Part shown: piece after piece, positions 1 to 8,590 of the stretch
Position numbering within the stretch: the stretch's first letter is position 1
Layout of the letters: each line of letters begins with the position of its first letter
Source of the DNA: an uncultured Collinsella sp.
Lineage (GTDB): Bacteria > Actinomycetota > Coriobacteriia > Coriobacteriales > Coriobacteriaceae
DNA length: 31,835 bases
Direction of reading: 5' to 3'
NCBI GenBank assembly: GCA_900543945.1
Contig: UQTN01000005.1
Coordinates: 1-31,835 of the forward strand
The notes under the pieces: generated by a model
What the model saw: the letters and a program-made list of their open reading frames with translations, nothing else
Told to the model about the DNA's origin: nothing
Databases searched by the model: none
Position numbers and translations under genes: made by a program

Positions 1-333
1 ATGTCGGCCGAGGAGCTGGTCCGCGACTGCGAGGTGCAGGTGTTTCGTGCGACGGGTCCGGGCGGGCAGGGCGTGAACACGACGGACTCGGCGGTGCGTA
101 TGAAGCATGGGCCCACGGGGATTGTTGTGACGGCGCGCGAGAGCCGTAGTCAGTTTCAGAATCGCGCGAGCTGCCTGCGTAAGCTGCGCGCTGAGCTTGA
201 GCGTCGTGGCCGTCCGCCGCGCCGTCGCGTCAAGACCAAAGTGCCCCAGCGATCGCGCCAGCGCAGGCTCAACGACAAGCACTTCAATGCGATTAAAAAG
301 GCTAACCGTCGCAAGCCGGGCGGGGAGGAATGA
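1..333 (+). CDS. RF-1-domain release-factor-like protein (possibly 5' truncated by the window)
   Basis: This encodes about 110 residues that consist almost entirely of a class I release factor catalytic domain. The GPGGQ motif near residues 19-23 is the peptidyl-tRNA hydrolysis motif, and it is followed by a very basic tail rich in Arg and Lys. There is no codon-recognition domain, so it resembles stand-alone ArfB/YaeJ-like or C12orf65-like proteins that act on stalled ribosomes. That role is inferred from the family. The ATG falls exactly on base 1, so an upstream start outside the window is possible. The gene converges on the lipid kinase gene, with a palindromic repeat in the gap. Confidence 0.8.
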   Translation: MSAEELVRDCEVQVFRATGPGGQGVNTTDSAVRMKHGPTGIVVTARESRSQFQNRASCLRKLRAELERRGRPPRRRVKTKVPQRSRQRRLNDKHFNAIKKANRRKPGGEE

Positions 334-342
334 TCTTCTCAA

Positions 343-413
343 TAAGTTGCGGTGAAATGGGGACTGTTTCGCGGCTTTAACTGCATAAACAGTCCCTATT
401 TCACCGCAACTTA
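343..413. repeat. Palindromic repeat, family A copy 1
   Basis: Two 27-base arms (343-369 and 387-413) are complementary at all positions except one that becomes a G-U pair, and they enclose a 17-base loop. The arm core TTGCGGTGA followed by ACTGTTT is shared with the copy at 23985-24059. It lies between two convergent genes and could act as a two-way transcription stop, although it has no T-run. It looks like a REP-type palindrome of the kind moved by REP-associated transposases. No transposase gene is present in the window. Confidence 0.85.
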
Positions 414-420
414 GGTGGGG

Positions 421-1407
421 TTAGCGGGTTGGGTGCCAGACTTGGAGGGCGCCGGGTAGGATGTCGACTTCGATGCGCGAGGCGACGATGGGCTCGCCGT
501 CGGCCTGGATGGGGTAGTCGGGCTCCTCAAAAGTTAGCTCGGCATGGCGGCAGCGGCGTATGCGAACCGGTGGCAACTTGGTATGGTGGCCGTCCTTGGC
601 CGAAAGGAACATAGGCAGGGCTACCGCGCGAGGGACGGGGCCGCAGGCGTAGCAGACGTCGAGCATGCCGTCGCAGGGGTCGGCATCGGGGCAGATGCGA
701 TAGCCCGAGCCATAGGTAGGACCAAGCTGAATCGCCATGATGATCGCCCTCACGCGCTCGGCGGGCGCGCCGTCAAAGCTGACTGTCATGGGGTAGTTGC
801 GATAGCGCAGGCCAAACTGCTCAAGTCCCGAAAGGGTGTAGAGCGGAGCACCCGTCAAGCCGGTCTTTTTGCGCAGCTCGGTGGTGCCAAGGCCGATGGC
901 GGCATCAATGCCGACGGAGAGCGTCTGGTCGTAATACTCGACGATCGCCTCGCCGCTGCCGCTCGCAGGGCTCCACGAGCGAATGCGCCCGATATCCTGA
1001 CGCTGCAGCTCGCAGGTGAGCAGCGCGCCAAAATCCTTGCCGGAGAAATCGTCGATGCCGAGCGCCTGGGCAAAATCGTTGCCGGAGCCCACGGGCAGGA
1101 CGGCAAGAGCGGGGCGGGCGTCCTCCTTTTGCGTCATAAGCCCGTTGACGACCTCGTGAATCACGCCGTCGCCGCCGAGTGCGATAACGGTGCGATAGCC
1201 CTGAGCCTGTGCGGCCAGCTCCTTGGCGTGTCCCATACGCTCGGTCAACACCAGGTCAAACTGGGATGCGCGTGCAGTCATGTCCAAAAAGCGTTGCAGA
1301 CGTTCGGCAACTTCGCGTGCCGCACCCGACTGGGCGGCTGGGTTGGCGATGATGAGCGTGCGACCAAAATCAGTTGCGTGCATGGGGCGACTCCCGGCGT
1401 GTGACAT
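421..1407 (-). CDS. Diacylglycerol kinase-family lipid kinase (DagK/YegS-like)
   Basis: The 328-residue product has the expected kinase signatures: NPAAQSG at residues 22-28, GGDG at 78-81 followed by HEVVNGL, and PVGSGNDFA around 105-113. Members phosphorylate diacylglycerol or related lipids with ATP at the inner face of the membrane and recycle lipid intermediates. The exact substrate cannot be read from sequence. An internal ATG at residue 9 lies closer to the conserved core and may be the true start. It follows the CLC gene on the same strand with a gap of about 60 bases, so co-transcription is plausible. Confidence 0.85.
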   Translation of the reverse strand: MSHAGSRPMHATDFGRTLIIANPAAQSGAAREVAERLQRFLDMTARASQFDLVLTERMGHAKELAAQAQGYRTVIALGGDGVIHEVVNGLMTQKEDARPALAVLPVGSGNDFAQALGIDDFSGKDFGALLTCELQRQDIGRIRSWSPASGSGEAIVEYYDQTLSVGIDAAIGLGTTELRKKTGLTGAPLYTLSGLEQFGLRYRNYPMTVSFDGAPAERVRAIIMAIQLGPTYGSGYRICPDADPCDGMLDVCYACGPVPRAVALPMFLSAKDGHHTKLPPVRIRRCRHAELTFEEPDYPIQADGEPIVASRIEVDILPGALQVWHPTR

Positions 1408-1468
1408 GACGGTGCGGTCGCGCTCGGGTTACGTTGCCCCGATTGTGGCTGCACGGCGATTATTACAT

Positions 1469-2890
1469 CTACTCTATCAGGTCGTTGTGGCGCTCGATAG
1501 CGTCCGCTACCGTACCGCCCTCATCCACAATAAGCGAACGGCGCTTGGGTGAGATGATGCGCTGGGCGGGGTACACGCCGCGGTGTCCGCCGGTTAGGTA
1601 GCTGATAAAGGCCACGATGACAAAGAACCCGGCGGCCGTTCCGTGGAACAGATCGATGGCCATCATACAGGTGGTGATGGGCACGTTGAGGCCGGCGCAG
1701 AAGACGCCGAGCATGCCGAGGGCCGCCAGAAAACTGGGGTCAAGCCCGGTAAGGCAACCGATCCAGCCACCGAGTGCCGCACCGATGCCAAACAGGGGCG
1801 TGACCTCGCCGCCTTGGAAGCCCGCGCCCAGGGTAAGCGCTGTGACGACCAACTTGATGGCTGCGTCCGCCAGGGTGGTGTTGCCTGCAAATCCGGCGCC
1901 GGAAAGCCACGTGGAAAGGCCGGCGTAGTTCCAGGCGTCGAGGAGGGCATAGGCGGCCAAAACCACGAGTGCACCTATGAGTGCGCGGACGAGGTAATTG
2001 GTGATAAAGCGACTGTACAGGCTTTTGACGGTTCGAACCGACCAGGCAAAGAGGCGTGCCGTCAGGCCGAAGATAATGGCGCTGATAACAACGATGACAA
2101 CCGTCCGTGGTGTCATGTTGGGAACGCTGGCGATGACATTCGCCTCGTACTCGGTTCCCAAGGCAAGCGACGTAAAGTAGCCGGTAAACGAGGCGACCAG
2201 GCAGTAGATGCCCGCGGTGTAGTCGATCTTGCCGATAAAGCACATCTCCATGCCAAAGAAAGCTCCAGCAAGGGGCGAACCGAATACGGCGCCAAAGGCC
2301 GACGAGATGCCGGCGAGCATGAGGTCGTGGTGGTCATGCTTTTTGAGGTGGGCGAGGCTCGAGATGTTGCTGGCGATGGTGCCGCCAATCTGCACCGCGG
2401 CTCCCTCGCGACCGGCCGATCCACCCGTTAGGTGCGTGAGCGTGGAGCAGACGAAGGTGAGGACGGCCATGCGCATATGGATGAGGCGTGTGCCCAGAGC
2501 GGAGTCGATGACCAGGTTGTTGCCTCGTTTGGCAGCAAGGCCGTGGTTTTTGTACACCCATGCGGTGGCAATGCCCACAACGGGAAGCAATGCGTAGACC
2601 CACGCGTGGTGCTCGCGATAGTCGGTCGCGATATTCAGCGAGGCCAAAAACGCCCAAGCGGCAACGCCCATGGCGAGCGAGACGATGACGACGAGCGCGA
2701 GCAACTTGGCGCTCGCGAGTAGGTTGCGGGCGTTGCGGCGCGTGTCGGCAGCCAAGAGATGCTCGGAGCGGGTGAGCTGTTGCCTGCCTGCCATGATGAC
2801 GTCATTAAGGGAGAAAAAGCCGCCGTCGTCGAGCGACTGGGAATGATCCTGCGCCTCGTTTGCGCTTTCGGGTTTGTCGGTAAAAGCCAT
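1469..2890 (-). CDS. CLC-family anion channel/antiporter, possibly fluoride-type
   Basis: The 473-residue protein has about ten hydrophobic segments after a polar N-terminus of roughly 60 residues. The CLC anion-pathway motif GREG occurs at about residues 160-163, with the gating Glu at 162. The proximal motif normally written GSGIP reads GNNLV at 123-127, so the chloride-coordinating Ser is absent. GREG is followed by Ala rather than Pro. Loss of GSGIP and of the GREGP proline recalls CLC-F fluoride/proton exchangers, but the substrate is inference. The start is an ATG with AGAGGA a few bases upstream. The short 5' leader leaves no room for a fluoride riboswitch. Confidence 0.85.
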   Translation of the reverse strand: MAFTDKPESANEAQDHSQSLDDGGFFSLNDVIMAGRQQLTRSEHLLAADTRRNARNLLASAKLLALVVIVSLAMGVAAWAFLASLNIATDYREHHAWVYALLPVVGIATAWVYKNHGLAAKRGNNLVIDSALGTRLIHMRMAVLTFVCSTLTHLTGGSAGREGAAVQIGGTIASNISSLAHLKKHDHHDLMLAGISSAFGAVFGSPLAGAFFGMEMCFIGKIDYTAGIYCLVASFTGYFTSLALGTEYEANVIASVPNMTPRTVVIVVISAIIFGLTARLFAWSVRTVKSLYSRFITNYLVRALIGALVVLAAYALLDAWNYAGLSTWLSGAGFAGNTTLADAAIKLVVTALTLGAGFQGGEVTPLFGIGAALGGWIGCLTGLDPSFLAALGMLGVFCAGLNVPITTCMMAIDLFHGTAAGFFVIVAFISYLTGGHRGVYPAQRIISPKRRSLIVDEGGTVADAIERHNDLIE

Positions 2891-2919
2891 ACGTTCCTCT
2901 TTTGGGTTGCAACACGAGC

Positions 2920-2948
2920 ATTATAGAACGTGCCAAACGTGACAAACC
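2920..2948 (-). promoter_or_regulatory. Probable promoter of the CLC gene
   Basis: On the minus strand a perfect TATAAT sits at 2920-2925, about 30 bases before the CLC start codon. The -35 region at about 2943-2948 is weak. The predicted leader is only about 23 bases. Confidence 0.55.
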
Positions 2949-3037
2949 GGCTGGTTGGTTTTGGTTCTGTTTCGCCGTCCGTTACCGACAGGTGTATTCG
3001 TGGGCACGGGCCGTGTCGCCGTCGTGCGGCGCGGGAT

Positions 3038-3082
3038 TATACTGAGATAAACATAAAGAATCGGCGCCCGTGATGTGCGCCG
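3038..3082 (+). promoter_or_regulatory. Probable moeA promoter -10 and leader hairpin
   Basis: TATACT at 3038-3043 is a plausible -10 element with a poor -35. The leader contains a 6-bp hairpin, CGGCGC at 3062-3067 and GCGCCG at 3077-3082, ending about 20 bases before the moeA start codon. It is too small to be a known molybdenum cofactor riboswitch. Confidence 0.4.
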
Positions 3083-3101
3083 TTGCATGCTAGAGGTGTA
3101 T

Positions 3102-4364
3102 ATGGCAGAGAAACTCATTCCGTTGGAGGACGCACAGGCGATCGTCTTGTCGCACGTGAATCGCACCGGAGTTGTCGAGATTCCCGTGTGGCAGGCCGCC
3201 GGTCTTCCCTTGGCAGAGGACGCGGTGGCCGATATCGACATCTCGCCGTTTGCCAACAGCGCTATGGACGGATATGCCGTGCGCTCGGCGGATTTGGCGC
3301 AGGCATCTGGTGAGGCGCCGGTGACGCTCGACGTTATCGGACACGAGGCCGCGGGCCATGTGTTTGAGGGCACAATTGGCGCGGGCGAGACGGTCCGCAT
3401 CATGACGGGCGCGCCGGTGCCCGAAGGTGCCGATGCCGTTGTGAAATACGAGATCGTTGATGTGCTCGACGGCGATGGCAACGAGGGCTCGCGTGCGAGG
3501 TTCTCGGCGCCGACAAAGGTGGGGGAGAACGTTCGCTCTGCCGCCGAGGAGGCCCATGCTGGCGATGTTGTGATGCACGCCGGCGAGGTCGTGGCTCCGG
3601 CGGGCGCTGGCTTGCTGGCGAGCGCCGGTTACGCGAGCGTGAAGGTCCATGCCGCTCCGCGCGTGGGCATCATCTCGCTGGGCACGGAGCTGGTCGCGCC
3701 GAACGAGCTGCCGGCGCGCGGGCAGATTCGCGACTCCAACTCGTCGGCGGTGATGGCCGAGGCGCTCGATGCCGGCGCCGAGCCCGTGTTCTACGGCATT
3801 GCGCCCGATGATGAGCGGGCGATTGCCGAGCTGGTGCATCGTGCCGTGCAGGAGTGCGATTTTGTCATTACGAGCGGTGGCGCCTCGGCAGGCGACTACG
3901 ACTACGTGACGGCGCTGGTCCAGCGCGAGGGCGAGGTGCTGTTTGACCGCATCTCGATGCGTCCGGGCAAGGCCATCACGTTTGGGCTGCTCGGCGGCAA
4001 GCCGTATCTGGGGCTTTCGGGCAATCCCGCGGCGGCGTATGTGGGCTTTGAGATGCTCGCCCGCCCGGCGATCCGCAAGATGCGCGGTTTTGCCGAGGGG
4101 GCGCGTCCCGTGCAGCAGGCGATGCTCACGCACGGCGTGAAAAAGCGACAGCATCGCCGCTTCTTCGATCGCGCCACGGTTTTGCGCGACCCCGAGACCG
4201 GTGAGCTGTTGGTGACCGAGGCCAAGACGCAGAATTCGGCGTTGCTCGGCACGATGCAGCGGGCCAACTGCCTGCTGCGTATTGACGAAGGTCCGTGCGA
4301 GCTCAAGGCGGGCGACATCGTGGATGTTGTGCGTGTCGACCTGCCTGAGGGCGCCGTGTTGTAG
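3102..4364 (+). CDS. moeA: Molybdopterin molybdenumtransferase MoeA
   Basis: The 420-residue product inserts molybdenum into adenylylated molybdopterin, the last general step of molybdenum cofactor synthesis in the cytoplasm. Family motifs are clear: NSAMDGYAV at 52-60, MTGAPVPEGADAVV around 101-113, TSGGASAGDYD at 257-267, RPGKA at 287-291 and SGNPAAAY at 306-313. Length matches the family (about 400). The chosen ATG is preceded by TAGAGGTG at suitable spacing; upstream in-frame ATGs give non-conserved extensions. Its stop codon TAG is part of the ribosome binding site of the next gene, mogA, so the two are almost certainly co-translated. Confidence 0.95.
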   Translation: MAEKLIPLEDAQAIVLSHVNRTGVVEIPVWQAAGLPLAEDAVADIDISPFANSAMDGYAVRSADLAQASGEAPVTLDVIGHEAAGHVFEGTIGAGETVRIMTGAPVPEGADAVVKYEIVDVLDGDGNEGSRARFSAPTKVGENVRSAAEEAHAGDVVMHAGEVVAPAGAGLLASAGYASVKVHAAPRVGIISLGTELVAPNELPARGQIRDSNSSAVMAEALDAGAEPVFYGIAPDDERAIAELVHRAVQECDFVITSGGASAGDYDYVTALVQREGEVLFDRISMRPGKAITFGLLGGKPYLGLSGNPAAAYVGFEMLARPAIRKMRGFAEGARPVQQAMLTHGVKKRQHRRFFDRATVLRDPETGELLVTEAKTQNSALLGTMQRANCLLRIDEGPCELKAGDIVDVVRVDLPEGAVL

Positions 4365-4374
4365 GAGGAATGCT

Positions 4375-4854
4375 ATGGAGCTGAAGATATCGATCGTGAC
4401 GTGTTCGGATACGCGGGACCTTGCCCAGGACGAGGCTGGAGCCGCACTCGAGGAACTTATCGAGGCGCAGGGCTGGACGGTCGTCTCACATCTGGTCGTG
4501 CGCGACGACGTCAGCGAGATCGGTGATGCCATTGTGGAAGCCGCCGATGAGTGCCACGCCAATGTCGTGCTCACCTGCGGCGGCACGGGGCTTTCGATGC
4601 GCGATGTGACGCCCGAGGCGACGCGTGCCGTCTGCGATCGCGAGGTGCCGGGTATTGCCGAGGCGATCCGTGCGTACTCGATGACCAAGACGCGCCGCGC
4701 CATGCTCTCGCGCGCTATTTGCATGCAACGAGGTCATACACTTGTCGTAAACTTTCCCGGTTCTACGAAGGCCGCTCGCGAAAGCTGGGAGGCCATAGCG
4801 GACCAGCTGGAGCATGCGGCTCAGATGACAGCGGGCGGCGGACATACCAACTAA
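4375..4854 (+). CDS. mogA: Molybdopterin adenylyltransferase MogA/MoaB
   Basis: This 159-residue MogA/MoaB-type protein adenylylates molybdopterin before MoeA inserts the metal. The molybdopterin-binding motif TCGGTG is at 67-72, with DVTPEAT at 78-84 and NFPGS at 126-130. The start ATG has TAGGAGGA just upstream, overlapping the moeA stop, giving a tight moeA-mogA pair. A hairpin with a T-run follows, so this pair ends separately from modABC. MogA and MoaB cannot be told apart confidently here. Confidence 0.92.
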   Translation: MELKISIVTCSDTRDLAQDEAGAALEELIEAQGWTVVSHLVVRDDVSEIGDAIVEAADECHANVVLTCGGTGLSMRDVTPEATRAVCDREVPGIAEAIRAYSMTKTRRAMLSRAICMQRGHTLVVNFPGSTKAARESWEAIADQLEHAAQMTAGGGHTN

Positions 4855-4867
4855 GCGGTTTACCTGC

Positions 4868-4900
4868 GGCGGAGCGACCTGAACGGCTGCTCCGCCTTTT
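4868..4900 (+). terminator. Rho-independent terminator after mogA
   Basis: GGCGGAGC (4868-4875) pairs with GCTCCGCC (4889-4896), followed directly by TTTTATTT. Confidence 0.8.
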
Positions 4901-4945
4901 ATTTGCGCCCAAGGGGACGGCATTCTGTAGGCATGCTTGAAACTA

Positions 4946-4998
4946 TATTCTCAGACGAGAATAATTTCTCATAATCATTATTCGCACCGAAGTATAAT
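4946..4998 (+). promoter_or_regulatory. modA promoter with upstream palindrome
   Basis: TATAAT at 4993-4998 lies about 60 bases before modA. Upstream, an AT-rich patch contains TATTCTC-agac-GAGAATA (4946-4963), a 7-bp dyad placed just above the expected -35. A regulator binding there, for instance in response to molybdate, is a reasonable guess. The site does not match the ModE consensus as I know it. Confidence 0.5.
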
Positions 4999-5058
4999 CT
5001 AATTACAGAATAAAGCCCGCGGTGGGGTACCCGGGCATAAGGTCCGAAAGGGTTGAAC

Positions 5059-5931
5059 ATGTTCGATATGGTTTCTCGCCGCGGATTCGTCTCGCTCTCT
5101 GCTGTCGCCGCTGCCGGCCTTGGCCTTGCCGGCTGCTCTGGCAACAAGACGTCTGAGCCGACTGGCTCCGATGCCGGTTCTGCTAAGGCATCTTCCAAGA
5201 AAGCTGTCGAGCTGCAGGTCTTTGCCGCCAACTCGCTCGAGAAGGCTCTGCCCGAGGTCCAAGAGCTCTACACCGACCAGACCGGCACCACGTTTGCAGA
5301 CACGCAGTTTAAGGCGTCTGGCGACCTTGTCGAGCAGATGCGCGCCGGCGCCACGGTCGACGTGCTCATCACCGCCTCCAAAGGCACCATGGACGACGCC
5401 GAGGCCGCCGAGCTCGTCGATGCCGACACCCGTGAGGACATGTTCGTCAACGACCTTGTGATCATTCGTGCTGAGGGTTCCGACACCAAGATCGAGGTCA
5501 TCGCCAACGTCGCGAATCTGGACGGCAAGATCGCCATCGGCGACGCCAAGACCGTCCCCGCCGGCAAGTACGCCAACCAGGCCTTAGCTTCTGTGGGTCT
5601 CTACACCGGCACCGAGGGCGACGACGGCGAGTATGCACCCGAGCTTGCCGACAAGGTGGCCCTGGCCGACAAGGTCGGCACCGCTGCGTCTTACGTCTCT
5701 ACGGGCGACTGCGTGGCCGGTTTTGTCTACAGCTCCGATATCTTCCGCTATGACGGCATCGAGGAGGCCTTTGTGTGTCCCGAGGACTCGCATAAGCCCA
5801 TCGTGTATCCGGGCGCTGTCGCCGATGGCTCCGAGCACGCCGACGAGGCCAAGGCGTTTATCGACTTTTGCCTGTCCAACAAGAAGGCTCAGAAGATTTG
5901 GGCTAAGTACGGCTTTGAGCTTTCCGAGTAG
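5059..5931 (+). CDS. modA: Molybdate ABC transporter substrate-binding lipoprotein ModA
   Basis: This 290-residue solute-binding protein captures molybdate (possibly tungstate) outside the membrane and delivers it to ModB. The N-terminus carries a twin-arginine motif SRRGF (6-10), a hydrophobic run and a lipobox GLAGC with the lipid-attached Cys at 26, so it appears to be a Tat-exported lipoprotein. The family feature is the early FAANSLEKALPE stretch, which sets up the oxyanion site. The ATG at 5059 has GAAAGGG seven bases upstream; a TTG six bases earlier is less likely. It is first in modABC. Confidence 0.93.
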   Translation: MFDMVSRRGFVSLSAVAAAGLGLAGCSGNKTSEPTGSDAGSAKASSKKAVELQVFAANSLEKALPEVQELYTDQTGTTFADTQFKASGDLVEQMRAGATVDVLITASKGTMDDAEAAELVDADTREDMFVNDLVIIRAEGSDTKIEVIANVANLDGKIAIGDAKTVPAGKYANQALASVGLYTGTEGDDGEYAPELADKVALADKVGTAASYVSTGDCVAGFVYSSDIFRYDGIEEAFVCPEDSHKPIVYPGAVADGSEHADEAKAFIDFCLSNKKAQKIWAKYGFELSE

Positions 5932-5999
5932 TGCGGCTTGGCGCGATAATTCCATTGTTTTGTGTTTCACTCCGTCCTTGTATTCGCTTGGAGCTTTTC

Positions 6000-7442
6000 G
6001 TGCTTAATAGATTCCGCATGCTTGTCGCCTGTGCTTTGACCTTCGCGCTTTGCTGGGTGCCGGGATTTGCGTTTGCTGGGGTCGCTGAGGACGGGGCCCA
6101 GGTTGCTGCGACCGCTCATGGGCTTTCCTATGGGATCGAGGGTTTTGAGCGGTTGGCCAAGGGGACCGCTCGTGCCATGGAGGGCCAGCCTGAGGGCTAC
6201 CGGTTTCCCGTTGACGAGGACGTGGACCTTGTGGTGGCGCCTGCTGCCGATCGCGTTGTGGTGTGGATATCGCCCAGGGCGGTCGAGAAGTATGAATTGG
6301 ATCCGCAGGATAACGAGTGCGTATCGGGTCTCAAGGCCCTCGTCTGTGAGCTCGACAGCGCAAACTGCATGGGAGGTGCGCAGCTTGGGGACGTGGATCT
6401 TCCTTGGTATGTCACGGCGGAAACAACGTTTAATGCCGGCGGGTATACCTATGGCTTTGATGTGCGTGGTGCGGATGGGGACCGCTATGTGGTGATTGCA
6501 TCGGCCTCGGGTGATGCCAAGGGCGGCGCGCGTTGGCTTGATAGCGCTCAAATGGTAGAAGCATCGTCTGTCGTGTTGCGGGATGAGCAGGGTCCCTTGA
6601 CCTCTCTGGCCTCCTTTTTGGGCGACATCGACTATCGCCCGCTTTGGGTGTCCATTAAAACGAGTGGCCTTGCCCTGGTGATTGCCTTTGCACTGGGCCT
6701 GTTCGCCGCGTGGAAGACTATGGGTACCTCGAGCCGCATCAAGGGCCTGCTCGATTCGGTCTTTACGATTCCTATGGTGCTGCCGCCCACGGTCTGCGGC
6801 TTTCTGCTCCTCATGCTGTTTGGCCGCTCGACCGGGGTCGGCCAGTGGCTCATCGCGCACGGCATCTCGATCGTCTTTACCTGGCCCGCGGCGGTGATAT
6901 CTGCCGTGGTGGTGTCGTTTCCCCTGGTCTACCGTACGGCGCTCGGAGCCTTCGAGAGCCTTGACACGCAGATGCTCGATGCCGCGCGCACGCTGGGATG
7001 GTCCGAGCGTCGCATCTTTACTAAGCTCATGATGCCGCTTGGCTGGCCCTCGATTGCAGCCGGCGCGGTGCTTGCCTTCGCGCGTGCCATGGGCGAGTTT
7101 GGCTGCACCCTGTTCTTTGCGGGCAACTACGCCGGTATTACGCAGACCATTCCCATCGCCATCTACTTTGAGTGGATGGGCGGCAACACGTCGGTAGCCC
7201 TCTTTTGGGTCATCGTCGTAATCGTGTTCAGTTTCCTGGTCATTCTGTTTATCAATATGTACACCGCTCATTCACAAAAGTATCGCGAGCGGGGCCTTTC
7301 TCGTGCGGAGCGGAAGCAGGCCAAAGATCTCGCCGGACGGGGCGATTCGCTCGACTCGGCGGGCGGCGATGCCTTGCGTATCGATCGCGAGGCGCTGGCC
7401 GAGCTCATGCGCGATGATGCCGCGCCGCAGGGAGGTCGATAA
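6000..7442 (+). CDS. modB: Molybdate ABC permease ModB with an N-terminal extracytoplasmic domain
   Basis: Starting at GTG 6000 (GGAG six bases upstream) the product is about 480 residues, twice the usual ModB size. Residues 1-26 look like a signal sequence or anchor. Residues 27-212 form a soluble domain of unknown type with Cys at 107, 116 and 123. Residues 215-420 are the permease, with the cytoplasmic EAA-type loop around 317-350 (LDAARTLGWSERRIF) that docks ModC. A hydrophilic tail of about 60 residues follows. The soluble part would face outward beside ModA. An in-frame upstream start at 5931 is possible but overlaps modA and has no good ribosome site. Confidence 0.88.
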   Translation: MLNRFRMLVACALTFALCWVPGFAFAGVAEDGAQVAATAHGLSYGIEGFERLAKGTARAMEGQPEGYRFPVDEDVDLVVAPAADRVVVWISPRAVEKYELDPQDNECVSGLKALVCELDSANCMGGAQLGDVDLPWYVTAETTFNAGGYTYGFDVRGADGDRYVVIASASGDAKGGARWLDSAQMVEASSVVLRDEQGPLTSLASFLGDIDYRPLWVSIKTSGLALVIAFALGLFAAWKTMGTSSRIKGLLDSVFTIPMVLPPTVCGFLLLMLFGRSTGVGQWLIAHGISIVFTWPAAVISAVVVSFPLVYRTALGAFESLDTQMLDAARTLGWSERRIFTKLMMPLGWPSIAAGAVLAFARAMGEFGCTLFFAGNYAGITQTIPIAIYFEWMGGNTSVALFWVIVVIVFSFLVILFINMYTAHSQKYRERGLSRAERKQAKDLAGRGDSLDSAGGDALRIDREALAELMRDDAAPQGGR

Positions 7443-7445
7443 GCC

Positions 7446-8516
7446 ATGTCGCTCGTTCTGGACATCAAAAAGCGCTATCCCGGGTTTATGCTCGACATGC
7501 AGCTTGAGGCCGGCGAGGAGCGTGTGGCGCTCCTGGGCGCCTCGGGTTGCGGCAAGAGCTGCACGTTGCGCTGCATTGCCGGCGTGGAGACACCCGACGA
7601 GGGCAAGATCGTCGTCAACGGCGTGACCTTCTTTGACTCTGCGGCGGGCATCAACCTTTCGCCCCAGGAGCGAAAATGCGCCCTGATGTTTCAAAACTAT
7701 CAGCTGTTCCCTAATATGACGGTGGCCGATAACGTGTGCGCCGGCGTTGAGGGTGCAGGTGACGCCGCAGCGCGTAGACAACTTGCCGAGCGCTACCTGG
7801 GCATCTTTGGACTGGCCGACTTTGCCGACCGTTATCCCGCGCGCCTCTCGGGCGGCCAGCAGCAGCGTGTGGCGCTTGCTCGCATGGTGGCGGCACACCC
7901 GGGCATTTTTATGTTCGACGAGCCCATGAGCGCGCTCGACGCGTATCTCAAGAGCGCGCTTGAGCAGAACATGCTCGACCTGTTCGACGTCTGTAACCGT
8001 ACCGTGCTCTACGTGAGCCACGATATTGACGAGGCATGCCGCCTGTGCGAGCGCATTTGCGTGATGCATAACGGGCATGTGGAGGAGATCGGCTCCGTCG
8101 AGGACGTGGTCCGCCGGCCGCAAACCTTGGCTGCGCTGCGTCTGACGGGCTGCAAGAACACAAGCCGGGCGCGCAAGATCGGCGACGAAGAAGTTGAGGC
8201 CCTCGACTGGGGCATGACCTTTAACGTGGGTCGCGAGGTTCCCGATAATGTGGCGTACCTGGGCATTCGCGCAAGCTACTTCCATGTTGACAATCGCGCG
8301 GAGCGGGGTCGCAACAGCTATGATTTGCACGTGGCCCGAGTGAGCGATTCACGCTTTGAGCGCCTGGTGCTGTTGGACGTGCCGCGTACTGATGCGCCCA
8401 CGCGTCTGCAGTGGAAGGTCAACAAAGTGGGCATGCCTGTCGACGAGCTGCCGCAAGCAGGCGAGACGCTGCGCATGCATTTTGATGCCAGCAGGATCCA
8501 TTTGGTTTGTCGTTGA
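7446..8516 (+). CDS. modC: Molybdate ABC transporter ATP-binding protein ModC
   Basis: The 356-residue ATPase powers molybdate import. It shows Walker A GASGCGKS (31-38), signature LSGGQQQR (134-141), Walker B IFMFDE (154-159) and the switch His at 192. The C-terminal 120 residues or so fit the regulatory extension of ModC/CysA-type ATPases, but a clear TOBE/Mop motif is not obvious by eye. The start lies three bases after the modB stop, so the genes are coupled. Some relatives carry tungstate or sulfate; the neighbouring moeA and mogA favour molybdate. Confidence 0.92.
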   Translation: MSLVLDIKKRYPGFMLDMQLEAGEERVALLGASGCGKSCTLRCIAGVETPDEGKIVVNGVTFFDSAAGINLSPQERKCALMFQNYQLFPNMTVADNVCAGVEGAGDAAARRQLAERYLGIFGLADFADRYPARLSGGQQQRVALARMVAAHPGIFMFDEPMSALDAYLKSALEQNMLDLFDVCNRTVLYVSHDIDEACRLCERICVMHNGHVEEIGSVEDVVRRPQTLAALRLTGCKNTSRARKIGDEEVEALDWGMTFNVGREVPDNVAYLGIRASYFHVDNRAERGRNSYDLHVARVSDSRFERLVLLDVPRTDAPTRLQWKVNKVGMPVDELPQAGETLRMHFDASRIHLVCR

Positions 8517-8590
8517 TGCGGTGGGCGATGCGGGCGAGGAGGTAGTCCTCGACCGCTTTGTTTCCACTTTACCGCTCGCCGATTTCTATA

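Noticed and set aside
3090..4724. A 544-codon frame antisense to moeA and mogA
   Set aside because: Shadow of two conserved genes, with no motifs.
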